Shown: positions 41,529-48,036 of the stretch, one piece after another
How positions within the stretch are numbered: the first letter of the stretch is position 1
Layout: each line of letters opens with the position of its first letter
Source of the DNA: an uncultured Bacilli bacterium
Lineage (GTDB): Bacteria > Bacillota_I > Bacilli_A > RF39 > UBA660
Direction of reading: 5' to 3'
Length of the DNA stretch: 48,036 bases
Assembly (NCBI GenBank): GCA_944363805.1
Contig: CALVVH010000002.1
Location: 1-48,036, forward strand
Program-made: the position numbers and the translations under genes
Notes under the pieces: generated by a model
The model's database searches: none
The model's input: the letters and a program-made list of their open reading frames with translations, nothing else
What the model was told of the DNA's origin: nothing

Positions 41529-42551
41529 ATGGAAGATCGAATTGTTGAGGGCGATTTAAGACCAGAAGATATATTTGATAAAAGCATTCGGCCAGAAAAT
41601 TTGGATGAATACGTTGGCCAAGAAAAAATAAAAGAAAACTTGCGAATATTTATTGAAGCTGCAAAGATGCGTAATGAACCGCTTGATCATGTGTTATTAT
41701 ATGGTCCTCCAGGTTTAGGAAAAACTACTTTGGCTCATATAATAGCAAATGAAATGGGCAGTAATATCAAAACTGCAACCGGACCTTCGATTGAAAAGAG
41801 CGGCGATTTAGCAGCTATTTTATCAACATTAGACCCAGGTGATGTTTTATTTATCGATGAAATACATCGAATCCCTTCATTTATTGAAGAAATACTTTAT
41901 TCGGCGATGGAAGATTTTACAATTAATATTGTGATTGGTACTGAAGGAAAAAGTAGAAGTGTCAAAATAGACTTGCCTCCATTTACTTTAGTTGGAGCAA
42001 CAACTAGAGCAGGAGATTTATCTGGACCACTTCGTGATCGTTTTGGAATTGTAAACAAACTAGAATTTTATTCGGATGAAGAACTAGCTGATATTGTTAA
42101 AAGAACAAGTAGAGTGCTTAGTATGAATATTGATGATGATGCGGCCGTAGAACTGGCTAGAAGAAGTCGTAAAACTCCCCGGATTGCTAATCGTTTATTT
42201 AAAAGAGTTCGTGATTTTGCCTTGGTTAAAGGTGATGGCAAAATAGATTTAGATATAACTTTAGAATCCCTTGATCGGCTTAATGTCGATAAATATGGAC
42301 TTGATTCAATTGATATTGAGTATCTAGAAGCATTAATAAATAAGTTTAATGGTGGACCTGTTGGAGTTGAAACTATTTCGACGGCCATCGGGGAAGAAAT
42401 ATCAACGATTGAAGATGTTGTGGAACCATTTTTATTACAAGAAGGATTTATCAAAAGAACTAGGAGTGGTCGAGTAGCAACCGAAAAATCCTATGAACAT
42501 TTAGGAATCGATCACAATCGGAGTTTGTTTGAAAGTGGGGGATTATTTTGA
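41529..42551 (+). CDS. ruvB: Holliday junction branch-migration helicase RuvB
   Basis: RuvB hexamers drive branch migration of Holliday junctions with RuvA. The 340-residue AAA+ protein shows [19 protein letters not shown], Walker [12 protein letters not shown] (near 59), Walker B LFIDEIHR (near 108), the sensor-1 region [20 protein letters not shown] near 155, and the C-terminal winged helix ([15 protein letters not shown]). AAGGAGG precedes the ATG. ruvA is not adjacent, which is unusual. The candidate SOS operator upstream fits its role. It shares four bases with folD and heads the thymidylate operon. Confidence 0.97.
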   Translation: MEDRIVEGDLRPEDIFDKSIRPENLDEYVGQEKIKENLRIFIEAAKMRNEPLDHVLLYGPPGLGKTTLAHIIANEMGSNIKTATGPSIEKSGDLAAILSTLDPGDVLFIDEIHRIPSFIEEILYSAMEDFTINIVIGTEGKSRSVKIDLPPFTLVGATTRAGDLSGPLRDRFGIVNKLEFYSDEELADIVKRTSRVLSMNIDDDAAVELARRSRKTPRIANRLFKRVRDFALVKGDGKIDLDITLESLDRLNVDKYGLDSIDIEYLEALINKFNGGPVGVETISTAIGEEISTIEDVVEPFLLQEGFIKRTRSGRVATEKSYEHLGIDHNRSLFESGGLF

Positions 42552-43381
42552 TTTTAGATGGCAAAAAAGTTCGTGATGAACTATTAGATAATTACAAAGA
42601 AAAAATAAAAAATGAAAATCTTGCTATTAAATTAGCTATTATTTTAGTTGGAGATAACGAAGCTAGCAAAATATATATCAGAAATAAAGAAAAAGCTTGC
42701 GATTATGTTGGTATTGTTGTTGAAAAGTATTTGCTTGCGGCTGATACTAGTGAAAGCGAATTAATATCATTAATTGAAAAGTTAAATGATGATCCAAGTG
42801 TTACAGGTATAATTTTACAAAGTCCTGTACCAAGTCATATCGATTTTGATAAATGCAGTGGTTTAATTAATTCTAGAAAAGATGTAGATGGTTTTACTGC
42901 ATATAATATTTATAATCTTTATTTGGGACATGATACTATTTTACCTTGTACAGTAAAAGGTATTATTAAATTAATAGAATATTATAATATTCCTATTGCT
43001 GGGTCTAATGTAGTTATTGTTGGCCGTGGTAATATTGTGGGGCATCCACTTAGTTTAGCCTTATTAAATATGGATGCAACAGTAACAGTTGCTCACTCGA
43101 AGACCAAAAATCTGGCTAATTTAACAAAGAATGCCGATATATTAATATCCGCAACGGGGCACCCGCATTTAATAAAAAAAGATATGGTAAAAAGTGGTGC
43201 TATTGTTATAGATGTTGGAGTCTCACGAGTTGATGGGCATATCGTCGGAGATGTCGATTTTGAATTTGTTAAAGAAATTGCTTATGCTATTACTCCAAAT
43301 CCTGGAGGAGTTGGGCCAATGACAGTAGCAATGATTATAGATAATCTGTTAATGATGAAGGGAAGGGAAAATAATGGATAA
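42548..43381 (+). CDS. folD: Bifunctional methylenetetrahydrofolate dehydrogenase/methenyltetrahydrofolate cyclohydrolase
   Basis: Interconverts 5,10-methylene- and 10-formyl-tetrahydrofolate. The 277-residue length fits. Catalytic Lys lies in YIRNKEKAC near residue 48-56, [13 protein letters not shown] near 86, DVDGFTAYN near 112, the nucleotide fold [19 protein letters not shown] near 156 and the C-terminal [14 protein letters not shown] near 254 are diagnostic. TTG start, overlapping the ruvB stop by four bases (TTGA). Supplies the one-carbon unit used by GlyA and ThyA downstream. Confidence 0.96.
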   Translation: MILDGKKVRDELLDNYKEKIKNENLAIKLAIILVGDNEASKIYIRNKEKACDYVGIVVEKYLLAADTSESELISLIEKLNDDPSVTGIILQSPVPSHIDFDKCSGLINSRKDVDGFTAYNIYNLYLGHDTILPCTVKGIIKLIEYYNIPIAGSNVVIVGRGNIVGHPLSLALLNMDATVTVAHSKTKNLANLTKNADILISATGHPHLIKKDMVKSGAIVIDVGVSRVDGHIVGDVDFEFVKEIAYAITPNPGGVGPMTVAMIIDNLLMMKGRENNG

Positions 43382-44600
43382 GATTTTAGAAAACGCTTTA
43401 AGAAAGGAAAGAGTTAGACAAGAAAATAATATTGAGTTAATTGCTTCTGAAAACTATGTATCAAATGATATATTAAAATTACAAGGTAGCATATTAACTA
43501 ATAAATATGCTGAAGGGTATCCAGCAAAAAGGTATTATGGTGGTTGTGAATATATCGATATATTTGAAGATACTGCTAGGGACTATGCCAAAAAATTATT
43601 TGGAGCAAAATACGCTAATGTGCAACCTCATTCCGGTTCAAGTGCTAATATGGCAGTGTATCGCGCATTACTTAATCATGGCGATAAAGTAATGGGAATG
43701 AATTTGTCAAACGGAGGACACTTAACTCATGGTCATAAAATGTCTTTTAGTGGAATGGACTATGAAATAGTTGACTATGATGTTGATCCTGAAGCAGAAA
43801 TGATTGATTATGATGCTTTAAAAGAAAAAGTATTAAAAGAAAAGCCTAAAATGATTATTGCTGGTGCTAGTGCTTATTCGCGGACTATCGATTTTGCTAA
43901 ATTTCGTGAAATTGCCGATTTAGTTGGAGCATATCTTTTTGTTGATATGGCTCATATAGCAGGACTTGTAGCAGTTGGACTACATCCAAGTCCAATTCCT
44001 TATGCTGATGTTGTAACTACAACTACCCATAAGACTTTAAGAGGACCACGTGGTGGTTTGATTCTAACTAACAATGAAGAAATAGCCAAGAAAATTGATA
44101 AAACAATTTTCCCAGGTATTCAAGGAGGCCCTTTAATGCATGTAATCGGAGCTAAAGCACAATGTTTCTATGAAGCATTACAACCAGAATTTAAAACTTA
44201 TCAAGAACAAGTTGTAAAGAATATTAAAGTTTTAGCTGAAACTTTAGAAAAAGAAGGATTTCACATAGTATCTGGTGGAACTGATAATCATTTAATACTT
44301 GTTGATGTTAAAAGTGCATGTGGCTTAACAGGTAAGGAAGCTCAAAATTTACTTGATACTATCCACATAACGGTAAATAAAAATACTATTCCTGGTGATA
44401 CTGAAAGTCCAGTGCGTACTAGTGGTATTAGACTAGGTTCACCAGCAATGACTACTCGTGGGTTAAAAGAAGATGATTTTGCGCGTATTGGTGAAATTAT
44501 CGCCAGTGCTTTAAAGAATCATGATAATAAAGAAGTGCTTGATAATCTAGAAAAAGAAGTATTAAAAATTACAAGTAAATATCCATTGTGGTATGAATAA
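43374..44600 (+). CDS. glyA: Serine hydroxymethyltransferase
   Basis: Converts serine and tetrahydrofolate to glycine and methylene-tetrahydrofolate, using PLP. 408 residues. Visible: [14 protein letters not shown] near residue 17, [20 protein letters not shown] near 43, the PLP-lysine segment [16 protein letters not shown] near 220, and [11 protein letters not shown] near 353. GGGAAGGGA precedes the ATG, and the start overlaps folD by eight bases. In this operon it feeds methylene-THF to ThyA. Confidence 0.97.
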   Translation: MDKILENALRKERVRQENNIELIASENYVSNDILKLQGSILTNKYAEGYPAKRYYGGCEYIDIFEDTARDYAKKLFGAKYANVQPHSGSSANMAVYRALLNHGDKVMGMNLSNGGHLTHGHKMSFSGMDYEIVDYDVDPEAEMIDYDALKEKVLKEKPKMIIAGASAYSRTIDFAKFREIADLVGAYLFVDMAHIAGLVAVGLHPSPIPYADVVTTTTHKTLRGPRGGLILTNNEEIAKKIDKTIFPGIQGGPLMHVIGAKAQCFYEALQPEFKTYQEQVVKNIKVLAETLEKEGFHIVSGGTDNHLILVDVKSACGLTGKEAQNLLDTIHITVNKNTIPGDTESPVRTSGIRLGSPAMTTRGLKEDDFARIGEIIASALKNHDNKEVLDNLEKEVLKITSKYPLWYE

Positions 44601-44610
44601 GGAGTAAACT

Positions 44611-45510
44611 ATGTCAAAATGGGATCAAGATTATATTAAATTGTGTAAAACAATTTTGAGTGAAGGAAGAGAAGTTGAAAATAGAACTGGAACTAATACA
44701 ATCAAAATACCCAGTTATCACTTGCATTTTGATTTACAAGAAGAGTTTCCTTGCCTTACAACAAAACAACTTTATTTTCGCCAAGCTATATTAGAAATGC
44801 TTTGGATTTATCAAGCAAAGTCTAATGATGTACGTTGGCTTCAAGAGAGAAATGTTCATATTTGGGATGAATGGGAAATAAATGAAGATGGTCTTTGGAT
44901 TGCTACTCAAAATGTTTTGGAAAATGGAAAACTGGTAAAAAAAGAAGTTACCAAAGATTTTGGCAAAGATATGGCTCATACAATTGGAACTGCTTATGGT
45001 TATATTGTTAAAAAATTTGGATTTACTGACAAGATTATTAATACAATTAAAAACAATCCAACTGATCGCCGTTTAGTTATATCTTTGTGGCAAGATGATT
45101 ATTTGGCTACTGCTGTTTTACCTAGTTGCGTTTGGTCAACCGAATGGGATGTTACTGATGGTAAAATAAATATGTGGGTTCATCAAAGAAGTTGTGATGT
45201 TCCTCTTGGCTTACCATTTAATGTCACTCAATATGCAGTATTATTATCACTTGTTGCTCAAGTATGTGGCCTAAAACCAGGAACTATTGATTATAGTATT
45301 AAAGATGCCCATATCTATGTCAATCAAATTGATGGTATTAAAGAACAAATAGCTAGATTTGAGCGTGATGGAGATTTGCCAGCTCCGGAACTATGGATTA
45401 ACCCAAAAATAAAAGATTTTTACAAGTTCGATAATTCTAAAGATTTAAAAGATATAAAAATTAAAAATTATAAACATATGGGACCAATTAAGTTCCCAAT
45501 ATCCCAATAA
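44611..45510 (+). CDS. thyA: Thymidylate synthase (ThyA)
   Basis: Methylates dUMP to dTMP with methylene-THF, leaving dihydrofolate. 299 residues. The folate/dUMP motifs EVENRTGTNTIKI near 17, WQDDYLATAVLPSCVW with the catalytic Cys (about 173), and HQRSCDVPLGLPFNVTQYA near 191 are present. The residue after the catalytic Cys is Val, where E. coli-type enzymes have His (PPCH); I believe this PxCVW form also occurs in clostridial enzymes. An AAGGAG site precedes the ATG. The stop overlaps the folA start by one base. Confidence 0.95.
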   Translation: MSKWDQDYIKLCKTILSEGREVENRTGTNTIKIPSYHLHFDLQEEFPCLTTKQLYFRQAILEMLWIYQAKSNDVRWLQERNVHIWDEWEINEDGLWIATQNVLENGKLVKKEVTKDFGKDMAHTIGTAYGYIVKKFGFTDKIINTIKNNPTDRRLVISLWQDDYLATAVLPSCVWSTEWDVTDGKINMWVHQRSCDVPLGLPFNVTQYAVLLSLVAQVCGLKPGTIDYSIKDAHIYVNQIDGIKEQIARFERDGDLPAPELWINPKIKDFYKFDNSKDLKDIKIKNYKHMGPIKFPISQ

Positions 45511-45989
45511 TGATTAGTATTATTGTTGCAATAGGCAAGAATAATGAACTTGGTAAAGACAATAATTTGATTTGGCATATAAAGGAAGACTTAGCAAATT
45601 TTAAAAAACTAACAATGGGTAAAAAAATAGTGATGGGAGCCAATACCTATCACTCTTTACCTAAAAAGTTACATGGAAGAACTTATATAATTTTATCTAA
45701 AAGTTTAACTAATATCGAAGGTGCTACAATATTTTCTGATTTTAATGAATTATTAGACTATTTAAAATCTTTAGATGAAGAGATTATGGTTATCGGTGGC
45801 GCAAGCATTTATAAGTTATTTTTGCCATATGCCGATAAACTATATTTAACAGAAATTGATGCAGATGCAGATGCAGATGTATATTTTCCAAAATTTAATA
45901 AAGCTGATTTTAATATAGTAAAAATCGAAAATAGGACTGATGATAATTTAAAATATAAATTTGTAGAATATGTGAGGGAGAAAATATGA
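45510..45989 (+). CDS. folA: Dihydrofolate reductase
   Basis: Regenerates tetrahydrofolate from the dihydrofolate made by ThyA. 159 residues with the standard motifs: IVAIGKNNELGKDNNLIWHI at the N-terminus, DLANFKKLTMGKKIVMGANTY (in part, residues 28-48), and VIGGASIYKLFLPYAD near 93 (cofactor and substrate site). A small in-frame GATGCA tandem repeat (45858-45875) encodes DADADADV near the C-terminal strand. Starts on the last base of thyA (TAATG) and overlaps tmk by four bases. Confidence 0.95.
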   Translation: MISIIVAIGKNNELGKDNNLIWHIKEDLANFKKLTMGKKIVMGANTYHSLPKKLHGRTYIILSKSLTNIEGATIFSDFNELLDYLKSLDEEIMVIGGASIYKLFLPYADKLYLTEIDADADADVYFPKFNKADFNIVKIENRTDDNLKYKFVEYVREKI

Positions 45990-46663
45990 AAGGTAAGTTA
46001 ATTGTAATTGAAGGAACAGATTGTTCTGGTAAAGAAACGCAAACTAAAAAAATTGTTGAAAGATGTGAGAAAAAAGGTATAAAAGTATATAATTATAGTT
46101 TTCCAAGATATGATACTCCAACTGGTAAGATTGTTGGTGGACCTTATTTAGGGAAATCATATATTTGTGATGGATGGTTCCCAGAAGGGGCAACAAACGT
46201 TGATGCTCTTGTAGCATCTGCTTATTATGCTGCTGATAGAAGATATAATATTAAAGAGATAGTAGACCATTTAAATAATGGAGATATTGTTTTATTAGAT
46301 AGATATGTTGAATCTAATATGGCTCATCAAGGTGGTAAGTTAGAGACTCGCGAAGAAAGACAAAAAATGTATGAAAAACTTGATGAACTGGAATTTGGTA
46401 TCATGGAACTTCCTAGACCAGATGCTGTCATATTTTTGTATATGCCATTTGAATACGCAGCCATATTAAAGCAAAGCCGAGCAGAATCAGCAGACCAACA
46501 TGAAGCTAGTAAAGAACACTTAGAAAGAGCTGAAAAAGCTTATTTAGAACTTACAGAAAAATATGGTTATATAAAAATAGATTGCGTTAAAGATGATGTA
46601 ATTAGAACTATTGATGATATTTCTGATGAAGTAATAGAAAGATTTGAGGAAATTATTAAATGA
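45986..46663 (+). CDS. tmk: Thymidylate kinase
   Basis: Phosphorylates dTMP to dTDP. The 225-residue protein has the P-loop [11 protein letters not shown] (residues 8-18), [12 protein letters not shown] near 40, and the DRY-type motif [16 protein letters not shown] near 105. It is longer than E. coli Tmk and resembles the clostridial/eukaryote-like form. It continues the pathway ThyA product to dTTP and overlaps folA and queA by four bases each, so translation is coupled. Confidence 0.93.
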   Translation: MKGKLIVIEGTDCSGKETQTKKIVERCEKKGIKVYNYSFPRYDTPTGKIVGGPYLGKSYICDGWFPEGATNVDALVASAYYAADRRYNIKEIVDHLNNGDIVLLDRYVESNMAHQGGKLETREERQKMYEKLDELEFGIMELPRPDAVIFLYMPFEYAAILKQSRAESADQHEASKEHLERAEKAYLELTEKYGYIKIDCVKDDVIRTIDDISDEVIERFEEIIK

Positions 46664-47676
46664 ATATCGAAGAATATAACTATGATTTGCCGGAGGAACT
46701 TATTGCTCAAACTCCCCTTAAAAATAGAAGCGATTCTAAAATGTTAGTAATGGATAAAAAAACTGGAGAACTTCAAGAAACTATATTTAGAAATATTATC
46801 GATTATTTAAATCCTGAAGATATACTTGTCTTAAATGATACTAAGGTAATTCCAGCAAGACTAATCGGGGAAAAAGAAGACACCCATGCAGTTATCGAAC
46901 TTTTACTTTTAAAAAATATTGAAGGAGACATTTGGGAATGTTTATCTCGTCCTCAGAAAAGACTACATGTAGGTACAATTATAACTTTTGGTGGAAGATT
47001 ATTAAAAGCAGAAGTCACTGAAAAAAAGAATGAAGGAATAGTTATAGTTAAATTATTGTATGACGGTATTCTGATGGAAATATTAGATAAATTAGGTACA
47101 ATGCCACTTCCGCCTTATATTCATGAAAAACTAGAAGATCAATCCAGATACCAAACTGTTTATGCTAAGAATATTGGTTCGGCGGCAGCGCCAACGGCCG
47201 GGTTGCATTTTACTAATGAGTTATTAGAAAAAATAAAAACTAAAGGAGTAACTTTAGTTTATGTAACACTTCATGTAGGACTTGGTACATTTAGACCAGT
47301 TGAAGTAACGGATATTACTAAACATCATATGCATAGTGAATATTATGTTTTAACTAAAGAAGCAGCAGATACTCTCAATAATGCTAAAGGAAAAATATAT
47401 GCAGTGGGAACCACTTCGACCCGAGTTTTAGAAACTGTAAGAAAAAATCATGATAGTTTTGTTCCTTGTAGCGGTAATACTGATATATTTATCTATCCTG
47501 GTTTTGAATTTAAGGCCATCGACGGTTTAATTACCAATTTTCACTTACCTAAAAGTACGTTGTTAATGTTAGTTTCAGCATTATCTAGTAAAGAAAACAT
47601 ATTGAACGCTTATGATTATGCTATAAAGCATGGTTATCGTTTTTTTTCTTTTGGAGATGCAATGTTTATAAAATAA
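46660..47676 (+). CDS. queA: S-adenosylmethionine:tRNA ribosyltransferase-isomerase
   Basis: Adds the epoxycyclopentanediol group to 7-aminomethyl-7-deazaguanine in tRNA during queuosine synthesis. 338 residues. [20 protein letters not shown] near residue 8, [12 protein letters not shown] near 59, [10 protein letters not shown] near 148, [20 protein letters not shown] near 161 and [17 protein letters not shown] near 288 are diagnostic. ATG overlaps the tmk stop (ATGA). Last gene of the operon; a strong terminator follows. Confidence 0.96.
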   Translation: MNIEEYNYDLPEELIAQTPLKNRSDSKMLVMDKKTGELQETIFRNIIDYLNPEDILVLNDTKVIPARLIGEKEDTHAVIELLLLKNIEGDIWECLSRPQKRLHVGTIITFGGRLLKAEVTEKKNEGIVIVKLLYDGILMEILDKLGTMPLPPYIHEKLEDQSRYQTVYAKNIGSAAAPTAGLHFTNELLEKIKTKGVTLVYVTLHVGLGTFRPVEVTDITKHHMHSEYYVLTKEAADTLNNAKGKIYAVGTTSTRVLETVRKNHDSFVPCSGNTDIFIYPGFEFKAIDGLITNFHLPKSTLLMLVSALSSKENILNAYDYAIKHGYRFFSFGDAMFIK

Positions 47677-47710
47677 GTTGTTCGGGAACATCGAACAACT
47701 TATTGTTTTG
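47672..47710 (+). terminator. Terminator after queA
   Basis: AATAAGTTGTTCG / CGAACAACTTATT, a perfect 13-bp stem with a seven-base loop, followed by GTTTTG. Confidence 0.8.
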
Positions 47711-47789
47711 GGGAAAAACTTGCGTTTTTGATGTAAAAGTCGTGGGAAAAACTTGCAAATTCATATCAAAAGTCGTGGGAAAAACTTGC
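47711..47789 (+). repeat. 33-bp tandem repeat, about 2.4 copies
   Basis: GGGAAAAACTTGC recurs at 47711, 47744 and 47777, exactly 33 bases apart, with similar bases between. In frame it encodes repeated V-V-G-K-T-C units, the P-loop region of the following ATPase remnant. Confidence 0.85.
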
Positions 47790-48005
47790 ATAGTTTCAGA
47801 ATTTGCCAAAGAAAATTATAAAAGTTATATTTATATAAACTTTGAATTAATGCCAGAATATAAAGAAATATTTAACGGAAATTTGGATATAAAAACCTTA
47901 ATTATGAAACTAGAATTAACTTTTCCTAATATTCCGATAATACCTAATGATACGATTCTTTTTTTATACAATAGGAAAGTCATACTTTTTGAAAAAACTA
48001 CTTGA
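47777..48005 (+). pseudogene. N-terminal fragment of an AAA_14/DUF4143-type ATPase (COG1373)
   Basis: VVGKTCIVSEFAKENYKSYI, then YINFELMPEYKEIFNGN and FPNIPIIPNDTILFL, closely resemble the start of the bacterial ATPase family that has QVGKTxxLKEFGKxNFK-type P-loops and a Walker B ...IIFLDEIQ. Here the sequence breaks off where DEIQ should follow (FLYNRKVILFEKTT) and stops. The region before the P-loop is replaced by 33-bp repeats. It is a decayed fragment, probably not expressed; no ribosome site is seen. Confidence 0.65.
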
Positions 48006-48030
48006 CACACATACATTTGTTTGATATAGT
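48002..48030 (+). promoter_or_regulatory. Promoter with ACATTTGTTT operator for a gene beyond the window
   Basis: TTGACA, a 17-base spacer containing CATACATTTGTTT, and TATAGT with a TG extension. It is nearly identical to the ruvB promoter spacer at 41299-41315. Confidence 0.65.
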
Positions 48031-48036
48031 TAATTT

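Noticed and set aside
41401..41559. 52-codon frame in the ruvB leader
   Set aside because: No ribosome site before its ATG, it overlaps ruvB, and it matches no family I know.
47711..47789. CRISPR-like repeat array
   Set aside because: The copies are directly contiguous with a 33-base period, no distinct spacers and no cas genes; they encode an in-frame protein repeat.

Overview
The window comes from a low-GC, Gram-positive-type bacterium, most likely an uncultured gut member of the Bacilli/Erysipelotrichales/RF39-like lineages. TGA ends several genes (ruvB, tmk), so the genetic code is standard and this is not a Mycoplasma. Start codons ATG, GTG and TTG are all used. Many genes have a -10 box, often extended (TGnTATAAT), only about 20-30 bases before the start, and a GGTGAT- or AGGAGG-type ribosome binding site. 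SpoIVB, a SpoVD/FtsI-like penicillin-binding protein, FtsW and a SipW/TasA-like signal type fit a Firmicute with some sporulation-type genes.

Layout. 1-2350: a large serine recombinase ends a mobile element integrated inside a penicillin-binding protein gene; only the C-terminal third of that gene (KTG motif and one PASTA domain) remains in the window. 2400-4600: mraY and ftsW. 4650-7240: a degenerate ABC ATPase, a small FtsX-like membrane protein and a membrane-anchored XRE regulator. 7360-13550: pyk, then an overlapping run nnrD - DUF2207-like - two flavoproteins, and a tiny basic protein. 13700-18320: a surface protein with a hypervariable-looking C-terminus, an SDR, a small membrane protein, and a secreted thioester-like/VPDTG protein overlapping a sortase. 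18325-19801: an ISLre2-like insertion sequence with 26-bp ends and an 8-bp target duplication. 19840-25360: nusB, a HipA-like kinase, xseA, an antirepressor remnant, xseB, proS and a GH3 hexosaminidase. 25370-27780: a candidate structured RNA, a small XRE repressor and a second surface protein of the variable family, transcribed from a consensus promoter that carries an inverted repeat. 27825-32680: spoIVB, convergent with a lysine-riboswitch operon (GNAT-like protein, PepD dipeptidase, HEXXH protein). 32720-39260: two tandem paralogous membrane proteins of unknown function, then an esterase - acyltransferase - DUF6320 - Nudix operon. 39287-41173: a PilB/GspE-type ATPase with a long disordered tail. 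41290-47680: ruvB-folD-glyA-thyA-folA-tmk-queA, an almost complete thymidylate/one-carbon operon. The window ends with a decayed AAA ATPase fragment and a further promoter.

Most notable: (i) an element splitting a division or sporulation PBP, whose recombinase reads out of frame into host DNA; (ii) two surface proteins whose C-terminal segments look like targets of a diversity-generating retroelement, with no reverse transcriptase in the window; (iii) a lysine riboswitch controlling peptidase genes rather than lysine synthesis or transport; (iv) three promoters sharing an ACATTTGTTT operator in the spacer, a candidate SOS-type regulon; (v) a promoter-hairpin-terminator unit that looks like an undescribed small RNA. 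All assignments come from reading the sequence; no database search was run.
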